Positions 9,886 to 20,090 of a DNA stretch of 64,000 bases are shown piece by piece; within the stretch, counting starts at the first letter, position 1; every line of letters starts with the position of its first letter. The stretch is from Lentinus brumalis. Taxonomy: Eukaryota; Basidiomycota; Agaricomycetes; Polyporales; Polyporaceae. The translations under genes and the position numbers were made by a program. Where the stretch lies: positions 806,001-870,000 of the forward strand of contig MARA01000012.1 in assembly GCA_001792895.1 (NCBI GenBank). Reading direction: 5' to 3'. Under the pieces are notes generated by a model. That model searched no databases and was not told the origin of the DNA. It saw only the letters and a list, made by a program, of their open reading frames with translations.

Positions 9886-11253
9886 TCACGGTGCAGGGAC
9901 GGCTCTGCTCGGGACTGCGCCCATCGCACGCATGAGGGGAATGAACGCTTCTGACACTCCAGCCCGTCGCAGGACTTCTGCATCGTCGTCTTTGGCTATG
10001 ATGCCCTGCTCGGCGTGGAGGACGTAGAACAGCCTCGAGACGCTCCGCCCGCTCTTGATCCGCGAGAGCGCGTAGTCCAGGTTGCGGTGCTGGCCAGGCC
10101 GATAGCGGGACCAGGCCGAGAAGAGCTCCTCGAACCGCCAGTTCTTGCCCGAGCGCACGTAGCGGCCCGGACGAGGGGTCGGGTCGCCCACCTTGGTGAA
10201 ACGGAGCGGGAAGCCCAGGTTGATGCTGTCGACGCAGAAAGTGATCAGGTCGTTCAGGACGGCGGTCGTAGTCGCGGGGTCGTGGAGAGGAGTCGGAAGG
10301 GGCCGCGCCAGCGGATACCACTCCACCACTCCGGACACGTCGGACCCCGGGACGTAGTACTCGACCGCCAATGGGCCGCCGTAAGTTGGATCGCGCGAGA
10401 ACATTCGGATGGCCTCCTTGCGCATGGGCTCTGCTCGCTGCCAGAACAGTGGGCGCGCGTGCATAGACTTTTTCATGTCATCAAACGAATGATCGACCAG
10501 CATGAATCTGCAGGCAGGATTGCCAGAACCACGCGTGTCGGCTGAGGGAAGCTCTCGGAGTTTGAAGCGTAGAAAGCGAGGAAGTTCGACAGAAGTGGGA
10601 TCGAGCTCGCGTTGAGCCTGGCAGTGTAGCAAAGCCATAGAGTAAGCGATACCGCGAAAGGTGTAATACTGTGCGGTGAGAAAATCCGTGATGCGCGAAC
10701 CATTGCTGATGTCGCCCGATGATTCAGCACCGTCCTTGGGCCTGCAGATCGCCCTGTTGTTCTACTTATTAGCTGGTTGTATGCGCTCGGTGTCGGAGTA
10801 CTCACTTGTGTGTCGGCCAGGCTTTCCTCTGACACGCGGAGCTACAGTATAGGGTGATACAGGCGGCGCATTTCTTCAACTGCTTGCCGTTCGTGGGCGG
10901 CTTGTCGCATTCGTGGCAACGACGCAGCGAGTCGTTACACAAAGCTGAGCGCTCGTCCAAGCCGTTCCAGACATCATCCAGACGAGGAGCCCCGGCGAGA
11001 ACTAGTGCGCTTCCGCTGCGGCAGACCGGCCTAATGTGGTGATGAGTACAGAAACACTCGCGAGTCCCTGACAGCCTACTCACTTGTGACCGACCCATGC
11101 CATCTTCTGACAAATGACGCTGCAGTAGACCACATCAGGATCAGAGCAACCGCCACATTTCTTGAGCTTCCGGTCAGGCATCTCGGATTCGTTACAGTTT
11201 GTGCAGGATCGCGTCGCCGGAACGCTAGGAAGAACATCCAGATTGTCGTCCAT
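9886..11253 (-). CDS. Double-MYND zinc-finger protein, paralogue D
   Basis: Three exons (11084-11253, 10806-11030, 9886-10753) encode 420 aa. Two complete MYND fingers stand in tandem. Finger 1 has CTNC, CGGC, VYCSVIC, H-K-PVC and finger 2 has CHEC, CAAC, LYCSSAC, H-K-AIC. In both cases the last cysteine is supplied by the following exon, so each finger carries the same phase-2 intron. The C-terminal domain belongs to the second subtype of the family: CVDSINLGFPLRF, PGRYVRSGKNWRFEELF, YRPGQHRNLDYALSRIKSG. Locus L at the far end of the window has the same double-finger plan and very similar sequence, so the finger duplication predates their separation. The frame upstream of the chosen ATG is open for some codons, but no further finger is seen there. 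Function is unknown. Confidence 0.88.
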
Positions 11254-12313
11254 ATCAGAGACCAGACAAGAACGAAGGAGCACAAGCAGGAGGTATTGAG
11301 ATTCAAGTCCAAGGACCCGCAGGACGGCACGCGTCACGGTGTTCTGTCCAGGTCCTTGAATATTTGCAATGAGGTGAGATCTCAAAGCCCGGGACTGCGC
11401 GAGGACTCCGAGCACAAGGAAGATAAACACAACGACTCATGACGGCAGTGAGGTGACTTACAAGAGGCTTCCTGATGCAAGGTCCTAAACCTTCCTGTCT
11501 CGAAGTCGTGACCAGTAGTAGTAGCAAGTCGATCCTCTCCGCGTGCCTCAAGAACTTGCTGACCTCAAGATCTATTCGTACCGTAGACCAGATCTGGGGT
11601 GGGTTCAGAGCGAACCAGGTCGACAGAAAACGACGCGATTTGAAGGTCAGAAAGTGCGAGTACAGCCTGCAGATGACGGCGGAAGACAAGTTCACTGAGG
11701 CGCTCGTATACACTGAAGTTCCTCCGCGACTACCGCCTCCGGAGTCCGGGTCCCCCTTGCAATTGCTCTACTGTGTATATCTGATGTTTAAATTAAAATG
11801 CGCAATATCCACTCAACACATACAATAGCCATACATCGTTTCTGTGAGAGCCCACTTCATTGATTCCGTACGAGACCAGGGTGTATGCGCTATGTAGAGT
11901 ACACCGAAACCTCTGCTAAGTACGTACCCTAGTCGCGGCTGTTCGACTCAGCCATGGTAGATCACTGGTAACCAGTACATAAAGAGAGCCGACGCCCGAC
12001 TCATCGCAGAGCACGCCGCCAAGAGGTGTGGTAGTCATCACTATCGGCCGCAATGGATGTTCCCGAGCTACGCGTAGGCGAACAACTGCGAATGAGCCGC
12101 GAGTTGCACATGTACCCGGAGAAGGAGCCGACGCGCGACATCCGTACCGATGCCAAGGATGTGCATTGAAGTGCAGTTTGACGCTGCCTGAGGCCCTGAG
12201 CGACACCGCTCCCCCGGCTGTTCTTCGATGTCCGCGCTGTGAGAGGCACTAAAGCAAACAAGTCTCAGTATGATAGCGTGCACAAGGTGAGGCGGACGTA
12301 CTGACCCATGTGA
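11254..12313. other. Intergenic between D and E, no gene recognised
   Basis: The segment holds the promoter side of D and the 3' flank of E. Several medium open frames overlap here on both strands (for example 11303-11713 minus and 11475-11828 plus), but none shows a domain, and they exclude each other. No repeat ends were found. Confidence 0.4.
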
Positions 12314-12848
12314 CTATATGCACTCCGAAGCTAACGCGATGTCCATGAGTACGTCCGGGCGCAATTTGGTGCGCAGAGAGTCCAGTACTTCGTCCAGACC
12401 GCCATGCGTGCCGCGCCGGTACTCCCTCCAGTTCGTGAAGAGGGCCTGCCAGCTCCGTGCTCCGCGATTGCGCACCATGCGCCCGGGCACGCCGACCTGT
12501 GAATTTGCAGGGTCGGCCCTAAGCGGGAAGTACGAGTTGATGCTGCCGGCGAAGAGCAGGAACGCGTCGCGGATGAGTCGTACCTTGTCGAGGTCGCCCA
12601 CGACCGGCTCGGGGACATGGCTCGGACGGCGATATCGGGGGTACTGGCGGATGACGTCCACGTGCTCGATGCCCTCGACGCGGAAGCAGACGGGCAGAAC
12701 ACCGACGTATCTGTCTGGGGCGGCGCTCCGTAACATCTCGTCCTGCTCCGCACGGATTGGCGCATGACGATGCCATTCTTCGGCGGTCCCGAGCAGGCCG
12801 GGGAGTTCATCGGAAATGACCACGAAGTCGTGCCGCTTGACCTTGAAC

Positions 12849-13523
12849 CCCAGTGAGAACGGTCCCTATTCTGTTCGATTTCAAGCTAGGAGAATCTAGG
12901 GTAAGCTAGGCTGGTCTTCGGGAGACAAGATGGTCGGCGCTGTTGACATGGAGGAATCAGGCCAGACTTGGACGGGCAGGCCGGAAGTGGAGGTGAGTCT
13001 CTCATACGTAGCTCTGACGGATACCCAGCTTCACGTCGCACCCACACAGTCTGGTCGAGCATCAGCTTACTCCCGGCGGACGGACATCGCGTTCGCAAGC
13101 GCGCGGCACTCGGACGCGGCGACGGACATTGCGAAGGCGGCACTTGGGCACAGCGGCAGACTTCGCGAGTGCACACTTGGGTGCGGCAGAGGACCTCTCG
13201 AGCACGGTGAGTGCAAGTTTTGACGCAGAGCGGCGGGCTGCGTATCCGGAGGGCGGGGATACTATGGGCGTAGCTATACATGTATATGTGCCTGTAGATC
13301 AATATGAGTCAACCTATTGTCCCAATCCTGCATACACGCCAGTAGCGTTGAGTACAACGTAATAGATCTGCTCATGTTGGAGTGGGTTGGAACCATAGGG
13401 AGGTCTATAAAACCGGGACAATTCTGTATTGTCGTCTAGGCGGATCTATTACGGCCTATTGGAGTGCTCAGCATAGCTTTTAATACACGGTAATCGTTCG
13501 TAATAGGTCCGATTCTCACTGGG
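12849..13523. mobile_element. Non-autonomous TIR element (MITE-like) inserted in MYND gene E
   Basis: Both ends begin CCCAGTGAGAA reading inward, followed by an imperfect continuation (CGGTCCCTATT on the left, TCGGACCTATT on the right), giving terminal inverted repeats of about 30 bp. The element is flanked on both sides by the direct repeat CTTGAAC (12842-12848 and 13524-13530), a 7-bp target-site duplication. It is 675 bp long with no recognisable transposase, so it must be mobilised in trans. The TIR does not match a superfamily I can name with confidence; 7-8 bp duplications are seen in hAT, P and related groups. Low TSD decay and the preserved host frame point to a fairly recent insertion. 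Confidence 0.85.
13361..13450. repeat. Small nested inverted-repeat unit inside the TIR element
   Basis: The ends read TAATAGATCTGC and, inverted, TAATAGATCCGC, so a 90-bp stretch is bounded by 12-bp repeats with one mismatch. It could be a miniature element with a TA target duplication nested in the larger one, or a subterminal hairpin of that element. Confidence 0.45.
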
Positions 13524-14289
13524 CTTGAACGTCGGCGTGCGCCTGGTCTCCCACGGGACTGCGACCGCCTGAGGATCGTACGGAAGGAGCGTGATGATGA
13601 GGGCTTTCGGAGGTTTCATGAACCAATCTGTGCCGCCTGCTTGCAGCGTGACCGATACTCGAGCGATCGCGTTGAGAGCCCATGCGTGCGTGTCGATGAA
13701 GTCCTTGATACCCTCGAAATATGCGGTGAATGAAGGGAAGGAGGAAGACTGGACTATCGCGGTAAGAGCGCGCTCGCCCCAAACGCTTCCATTGATGCGA
13801 CAGAAAAGTCTGAGTAGCATGTCAGCCAGATATATGTGATTCGCAGCGAACGAGGGACTGACTTGTGTCGTGGCCAGTCGGCCTTTTGGCATTTTTTGCC
13901 GCAGTACTCCGTCGCATTACACCCTGCACATCGCCTCAGCTGCCGCTTCGCGGTCTGGGGAGCATTGCACAGGTCGCATATCCGGAGCGCTGCTGGTCGC
14001 GCTGGTCGAGCGGACATGGTGAAGTGGTGGGCATGCAGCGCCGCGTATCGCAGGGAGGGGACAAGGCCAAGGACGACGCGTGTACGACGGTAGTTGGACG
14101 CGTCGGACGTCGCTCACTTCAACGGAGAGGCCTTCGCTGACCGGGCCGCAAGACCGGATGCATACTGCAACTTGAGTTCCGTAAATGGATCCGTCGAAAG
14201 GACAACAACTTGAGCGCGAAGGACGCAGAGAAAACCTGACAGAGACATTGAGAATTCCTGCCAATACCGTGTCATGCATTCGCCCATCG

Positions 14290-14309
14290 GTAAGTACTTA
14301 AGTACTTAC
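14290..14309. repeat. Perfect 20-bp palindrome
   Basis: GTAAGTACTTAAGTACTTAC equals its own reverse complement. It lies about 270 bp upstream of the start of MYND gene E and could bind a dimeric regulator or form a cruciform; nothing in the sequence decides. Confidence 0.6.
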
Positions 14310-15723
14310 AGCGGAGCAGGGAGAAACTGCTACGCAAGGGGGTATAATGTCACCGGCGATGAGACATCGGTCATTTTGAATTGGTATACGGTCAGACTTA
14401 TCTGAGGCAACAGTCCGACCGGCTACAACGAATCAGTCAAAGTCGTATAAGTAAACGGTCTAGCATCTGTGGCATTCCGGTCCGCTTACGAAGAGATTTC
14501 TGTCCACTCAAAATGAGAATTCGGTCACTCACTTTTGTAGATACCATACTTCTTCCCCTCCGTCACCCATAATTTTTGTACCAATGCATAGCTACTCATC
14601 TAGCGGTTATGGGAAAATTGTCGCCGAGGTAGTCCGGTATGAACAACGCAGATAGCAAGGCAGACAGTGGTAGCTTTCGGAAGCGGGATGGTTGCCATAA
14701 AGGGCAAGAGCAGGAAAGAAAGCGCCGGGGAGACTACGGCAGACGGAAGCGCGGGCAGGGAAGCGCCGGAGAGTGGGGGGATATCTCTCCGTCATTTCAA
14801 GGAGAAGGATGAGGAGAACATACACGAGAGTAATTTTCCTGTGAAGATAGAGGTCATGCCAGTATACACACTAAAAATCAGCATGAACGGATGAGCGGAA
14901 GGGGGGTTTCGCAAAAGGTGATGACCGATGCTTCATCCGCGTTGACCAAATTGCTATCTCCTGTGACATTAACCCGTTTTGCAACTGCTACAGAGCAGCG
15001 TAGACTCAAGCGGGCCACTCGCGCGCCCGTCAAACTCGCCGTTGCCGCACATGCGCCAGAGGAGAAAGTGCGCAAACGAGACATGTGTACACTGAGTGTG
15101 GGCGCGATGTACGGCATATGGCGGCGGATGGTGTAGGGTGTGCCCAAGGAGCCGGCTATGAGTAGTACTGGTCAGGGTGGAGGACTCCGGAGTCCGAAGG
15201 AACACTCACCAAGGTCCCACTCGGGGAGGCAGCCCTGTCTGACAACCTCGACAGTCACGCGTGCGGGTGTCAGTCAAGGCTATCTGCGTAAGAAGAGGTG
15301 TGTCAATCCTTCTGCTCGTATGCATCTGCACCTTCTGCCGCTCTGCCTATCACACCTGTCTCACCGTGGACGTGTGCTGCTGGAGCAGATGCAGCTCCAT
15401 ATGGCCACAACGGCGTCGAGCATGTTCTCGAAGAGGTCGCTGCTGCCCTTCTGCTACAATATAGCCGGCGGCATGCGAATCGACGGGGCACGATGTCCGT
15501 GATGCGAGCGTCCTCCGAAGAATAGGTTTGGCACACATGCACCGACGAAACGGACTTCGGAGAAGATTCGCGGTCATGGGGACCGTTCTGGGCAGTACTG
15601 CATGCATCCCGTGAGCACCGCATGTTGACCTCATGCTTCGCCCGCTCTCGAGCCCGACGCCGCATCACAGCAATGACTTCACAAACTGTGACGAGCGGGC
15701 GATGTTCAGCCGGCGAGGTAACA

Positions 15724-15730
15724 TATAAAG
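15724..15730 (+). promoter_or_regulatory. TATA box of the cerato-platanin gene
   Basis: TATAAAG-type box (CATATAAAGG context), 106 bp upstream of the ATG at 15830, followed by a C/T-rich leader. Spacing suits a strongly expressed secreted-protein gene. Confidence 0.6.
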
Positions 15731-15829
15731 GCTGGCTGAGAGGCTCAGAGCTTCAGCAGCGTACTCGTCAGCCTCGCTCTCTACACCCCGCCCACCTTCC
15801 ACGCCCACTTCACGAGCTCACGATTCATC

Positions 15830-16249
15830 ATGCAGTTCAAGGCCCTCACCGTTGCCGCTCTCGCGCTCTTCGCATCATCCGCGCTCGGCGTGACCGTCTC
15901 CTACGACCCCTCCTACGACGTCTCGTCCACGAGCCTCGCGAACGTCGCATGCTCTGATGGCGCGAACGGCCTCCTCACCAAGGGCTTCTCGACGTTCGGC
16001 TCGCTCCCTCACTTCCCGAACATCGGCGGTGCTGCAGCCATCGCTGGCTGGAACTCCAGCTCGTGCGGGACGTGCTGGCAGTTGACCTACAAGGGCAAGA
16101 GCATCAACGTGCTCGCGATCGACCACACTGACAACGGTTTCAACATCGCGGAGGCGGCGTTGAACACGCTCACGAACAATCAAGCGGAGCAGCTCGGGAG
16201 GATCGATGCCACCGTCAAGCAAGTGTCGGCCTCGTCCTGCGGCCTGTGA
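15830..16249 (+). CDS. Cerato-platanin family secreted protein
   Basis: A single exon encodes 139 aa. Residues 1-20 (MQFKALTVAALALFASSALG) form a signal peptide. The mature part shows the family signature: VSYDPSYD, NVACSDG, FPNIGGAAAIAGWNSSSCGTCW and IDHTDNGFNIAEAALN, with four cysteines expected to form two disulphides. Cerato-platanins are small expansin-like secreted proteins of filamentous fungi; they bind chitin oligomers, can act on cell-wall polymers, and are perceived by plants. Length and lack of introns fit the family. It lies between MYND genes E and F on the plus strand, an odd neighbour, which suggests either gene insertion into the cluster or cluster growth around it. Confidence 0.95.
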   Translation: MQFKALTVAALALFASSALGVTVSYDPSYDVSSTSLANVACSDGANGLLTKGFSTFGSLPHFPNIGGAAAIAGWNSSSCGTCWQLTYKGKSINVLAIDHTDNGFNIAEAALNTLTNNQAEQLGRIDATVKQVSASSCGL

Positions 16250-16654
16250 GGTGGGTCAATGCCGTACACTGTGCCACCCTCCTTGACCGTTGTGCTGACT
16301 GAACTCGCGCTAAGCAGGCCGCGCAAACGGCCCTACTCTGACTGGGATGGCATTGGTGTTGATGTTTTCTGGGACAATGATATCACGCGCACGGACTGCA
16401 AATGGACTCACATACGGACCTTTCGTACATTGCACAGAATCATGTCATGTTTTCACCTGGAATGAATGAGTGGTCGCTGCAGAGAGATCGTGTTGTTCGG
16501 GAAACCAGAAGGCAGAGGGTAAGTAGAACTGGGAAGCGTTGTTTTCGAACATAGGATCGGCCCGAAGGCCGAGGCGCTCGCCAACACTCCCAAGTCTTTT
16601 GTTCTGTTCATACATAAGTTGATCTCTGCAACCATCGCCCACGTTCGCTACAAT
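16250..16654. other. Intergenic, 3' flank of cerato-platanin and promoter of MYND gene F
   Basis: Nothing specific is recognised in these 405 bp. Confidence 0.4.
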
Positions 16655-17688
16655 ATGTCTTCTACAACGAGTGGTGCTCCCGAGCCATCTCTTTCTATTG
16701 CAGCGTTACGACGCTGCCAGGAGTGCGGACAAGCGCAGGATGCAGAACATCGACTGCAAAGGTGTGCAGGATGCTTCCACATCCTGTACTGCAGCAAAAC
16801 TTGTCAGAAGAAGGCTTGGAAAACCCACAAGTGAGTTATATACTATGTCGTTTTATTTGCTCACATCTCAAGTCGGCGTTGAGGTTGTTATGCAGCACGA
16901 ATGCAGGGATCATAGAACGGTCGGATAGCATTCCCCAGCCTCAGTTGGAAGGCCTCGGCTTCGAGAGCTTCTCCAAATTCACCGACGTCTTTCGGCAATG
17001 GTCCGATGCACACAAGAATGCTCTCTATATGTGCGCCAAAGTTGTTGTCATGCAACGTGGCGGCATCGCCTGGTCCCAGAATCCACAGAAGATGCTCGCG
17101 TTCTTTGTAACGCCAAGACGCTCTGGAAACCTTCTATCCTTACGCAACCCCTCCCTCATGTTCCAGCTGCAAACCATGCATCTATTTGATCTTGAGGAGC
17201 ATATGGCGATGTCTCCTGATGTCAGGACAAAGTGGGAGCACGACGCACCGGTGCGTGCAAGCATGGACGCGAAGTTCACGACGCACCCTTTGTATGCCGG
17301 CTTACTCCCCACTGTAACCACAATCGACGGCATAGACATGGTGCGACTCGACTACCTCACCCAATTTCACCCCAATCCGTCTCTAGCTCCCTTAGCCGCG
17401 TGCGTGGCTCCAGTGCGAGACATCGTTCTGGAGGACATCCTGCACCTCGCTTTAGGCAGCATCAACGCCGGCTTTCCCCTGCGCCCCGAAGGTAGTGGCT
17501 CATCCCAACAGGTCCTTCCAGGACACTTTGTCCGCGATCAGTTTACCCACACCTGGCAGCCGCTTTTCGCTGATTGGACCCAGTATCGACGTGGTCAGCA
17601 CAAAGGACTCGACGAGACGCTCGATGGACTGCGATCTGGCATACCGCCATCGCTCCTCATCCGAGCAGTGCATTCTATGATACTGTAG
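16655..17688 (+). CDS. MYND zinc-finger protein, paralogue F
   Basis: Exons 16655-16830 and 16896-17688 encode 322 aa. The finger shows CQEC, CAGC, LYCSKTC and H, but the best splice gives H-N-T-N-A where all other copies have H-x3-C, so the eighth zinc ligand is missing. An alternative frame at the exon 2 start (HECRD) would restore the cysteine but stops nine codons later. The second exon has the subtype-2 domain: FRQWSDAHKNAL, NPSLMFQLQTMHLFDLEEH, YAGLLPTV, LGSINAGFPLRPE, PGHFVRD, YRRGQHKGLDETLDGLRSG. K in the second block is the nearest relative. An apparent intron lies in the 3' UTR (from GTGAGTCC at about 17711 to CTCTCCAG at about 17772). The zinc site may be impaired; function is unknown. 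Confidence 0.87.
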
Positions 17689-18571
17689 CTGTTCCAAGTG
17701 CTCATGCAAATCGTGAGTCCCCTTTCCATCGCTCGTTGCGTCTACCTACCGCTGACACCTGGGGCTCTCCAGAAGTACTCGCTGCTCTGGAAACCCACTA
17801 TGCACTCTTGATCATGCTCCTACTAGTACCCCTCGATCGTCGACATCTTGCCTCGTACCACATACCCGTCAGCCGTTCTCTTGTTCCCACTTCCGCGATC
17901 ACGCTTGCGCATGCCGTGAAGCCAGAACGCCTGAGAGCCGCGACAACGATGACGCCGCGCTCTGTGCTGCGCTGCGTATCCCCTCTTCTAGTGCCGCCGC
18001 TCCCTCTCCTGGGTCGTAACAGCCTCGAGGCTGCGGGTTTCGGTCTACATGCGAAGATGCTCCTTACCCTGAGCCGCTTGCCTGTTGACCGTTGCTCCTA
18101 CTATCTCAGGCGCACACGCTCGCTTTATCCTTCGGTTCACTATGTCTCCCACTTCCGAAACCCATTGTATTCTTTCGCCTCGTACTTACCGTATGCTCAG
18201 AGATGCGCAGTATCACACCTGCGCTACGATCTTCTGCTTTCTTCGAGGGGACGGTGACTCGGCCGAGACGGTGCTCGAGTCTTGTAAAATCTCAATCCTG
18301 TCTCTATTGAATCTAGCGAGAGCAACGAGGATAGATACTGTGTACTCGAGTACTTGCATCAAGCCACGAGAACGCGAGAGCCTGAGGATGGTGACATCAT
18401 GCATATCACGTAATCGTGTTGAGTCCTCGTCCTCTCGTTAGCTCGTTGCCCCTAACCTTGCTATGTATATGCCTTGCAAGCTGTAACTCATTCTGCAGGC
18501 CACCTCAGGCAACAAGTATCGACTCAAGTCTCAGTCTGACGAACCACATACTACATCAGTCACCTCCCGTG
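17689..18571. other. Intergenic, contains one copy of a dispersed inverted repeat
   Basis: After the 3' UTR of F, positions about 17941-18275 match the reverse strand of 62450-62790. The remainder up to the HNH gene shows nothing. Confidence 0.5.
17941..18275 (+). repeat. Dispersed repeat copy 1, shared with the second MYND block
   Basis: Read on the plus strand, this segment shares ordered blocks with the minus strand of 62450-62790, for example CCGCTCCCTCTCC, ACATGCGAAG, CGCACACGCTCG, GTCTCCCA and GGGACGGTG. It starts about 250 bp behind MYND gene F. Both copies also have an open frame with weakly alignable protein (PLPL, AGxGxHAK, YVSH), so a small gene is not excluded. No terminal repeats were seen. 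Confidence 0.6.
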
Positions 18572-19897
18572 ATGGACAGTGACTCGGCCGCCTCGGTCCT
18601 CGCCACCGTCCGTGTATTCGTTCAGCTCCCAGACAGCATCCCAGTCGCTCCCAATCCCGACTTGGCACACTGGGATTGGCACCACATCCTGTCCATCCCT
18701 GTATCTATCCTCAACGAGCATCGCTTCTCCTTGAAACCATACAAGTGGATCCGTTTCGCAGCTGGCATTATCTTCGGTGTCATAGGACACCTCAAGCCCT
18801 CAAAGCAGCCCAACGACGCGTCATGCGACTACGAGATCGGCGAGCTCGCCAACGAGTCCTTCGACGTCTATTACCACATTCTCCCAGAGCAGATCGCTCG
18901 ATTGCAACCCGTCGACCCCGAAATTTTCGACGAACGGCTCGCAGTCACCCACACGAGCTCCCGCGCTTCAACTTACAGACATAACGTTGGCGAGCGCGAT
19001 GGCCACTGCTGCGTGTTGACGGATTTTGTGCAAGGTTGTGAGGCGGTGCATGTTGTACCTCACGTCAAAAGCAACGAGGTAAGAAGTCACGGTCAACCGC
19101 TCAGTCTACGTCCCTCGTTGATCGTATCCAGTATATCCGCAGACTCACCGAACGCAACGGCGTGCGAGAGGAGAGAGAGAAAGACGTCATAGCTGACATT
19201 GACGATTGTCGGAACGGCCTATACCTCCAGGCGCATCTACATAGAAGATACGGAACCGATTTCGCATTCCTGCATGTACGTCGCACTATCATCCAGGAAT
19301 GTCCGTAGGGCTGACGGTTTTGGTATGTAGACACCCAACTTCGCCATGGTTCCTTCTGACGTCCCAGGCCCCGGAGACGTACCGGACCCCACTGTCGCAC
19401 CGGCACGCTGTACAGCGCACGTCTTCGATGGTCCCATTGTGCTGGGGGCAACACCCCAGAGGACCATCGTCGAGTCAGGCAGCCCGGTCCGCATCGCAGA
19501 TCGCGACTGGCCGCCCCCAGTACTATTCGATGTCACATACGCCTCGCTCGTTCTGAAGACGTTCGGCGTTCAAGCGACCGTTGACGCGATCAAGAATATC
19601 TGGCAGGACCAGCTAACGTTTGGCGTGCCCAAGGGGACGGTGGCAGAGAACGCATTCCGATCATTGGAGGAGAAGAAGGCTCGAAAGGCTGGCAAGCCAC
19701 GTACAGAGGAGAACGACAAGCGTGCGGAGCTGGATGCCCTGGATCTCCTTCGCTTAATCCCATACCTAGGTGTTCCTCCTGAACGCGTTCGTGAGTATCG
19801 GGCAGCGGAGCATGCTAAACAGGAGTCGGATGACCAGCGGCGGTCGGAGGCTAAGGTGTCCGAATGGCGGGATCGATGCGCGGATGCTGGACTATGA
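18572..19897 (+). CDS. HNH endonuclease-domain protein (HNH_2 type)
   Basis: Exons 18572-19078, 19132-19275 and 19331-19897 encode 405 aa. The HNH core is visible: GERDGHCCVLTDFVQGCEAVHVVPH, where the final histidines give the metal/catalytic site, followed in exon 2 by DDCRNGLYLQAHLHRRYGTDFAF, matching the N and second H of the fold; only key parts are quoted. The N-terminal 130 residues are unassigned. The C-terminal region after the core has a lysine/glutamate-rich helix (EEKKARKAGKPRTEENDKRAE) shortened here. Basidiomycete genomes carry many such proteins with unknown roles; a nuclease activity is inferred from the motif only. Its stop lies 14 bp before the MYND relic G. Confidence 0.8.
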
Positions 19898-19911
19898 GTA
19901 GTCTCATGGAA

Positions 19912-20090
19912 CCCACGGCACAAAAGGTGCTCGCATTCTCGCTCACTCCGCGATGCTCCGGGAATTCTTCATCAATGCGCAACCCATCATTCATGATTCA
20001 GTTCAACGACTGGCGGTTCTCTGCATGTCGAGGGATATATGGCGAAGTTCTTCAGTATCAAGGCGGACTACTTACCGCCTGACTCCGATC
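19912..20090 (+). pseudogene. MYND-family relic G
   Basis: A short stretch reads TAQKVLAFSLTPRCSGN, then MRNPSFMIQF, which matches the middle of paralogue F (NPQKMLAFFVTPRRSGN, LRNPSLMFQL). No finger exon, no C-terminal block and no further frame are preserved, and the similarity fades within 60 codons. It is a decayed fragment of a subtype-2 gene and marks the right edge of the first MYND block. Confidence 0.7.

Larger units (their letters stand above)
12314..14017 (-). pseudogene. MYND zinc-finger paralogue E, interrupted by a transposable element
   Basis: Exon 1 (13863-14017) encodes a finger with CDLC, CAGC, EYCGKKC and H-K; exon 2 starts at 13809 and supplies LFC, completing eight ligands. 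The second exon runs to TPTFK, where a 675-bp element (12849-13523) begins. The matching remainder resumes at VKRHDFVVISDELPGL and continues through SINSYFPLRADP, PGRMVRN and YRRGTHGGLDEVLDSL to the stop at 12314. Ignoring the element and one copy of the 7-bp target duplication, the exon lengths add up to a frame of 322 codons, the same length as paralogue F, so the coding sequence was intact when the element arrived and has hardly decayed. As it stands the protein would stop shortly inside the element, unless the element is removed as an intron, for which I see no splice sites. Confidence 0.85.
14018..15829. other. Long intergenic region between E and the cerato-platanin gene
   Basis: This 1.8-kb stretch holds the promoter of E, a perfect 20-bp palindrome at 14290-14309 and, at its right end, the cerato-platanin promoter. 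No gene, tRNA or element ends were recognised in the middle, only short overlapping open frames. Confidence 0.45.
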
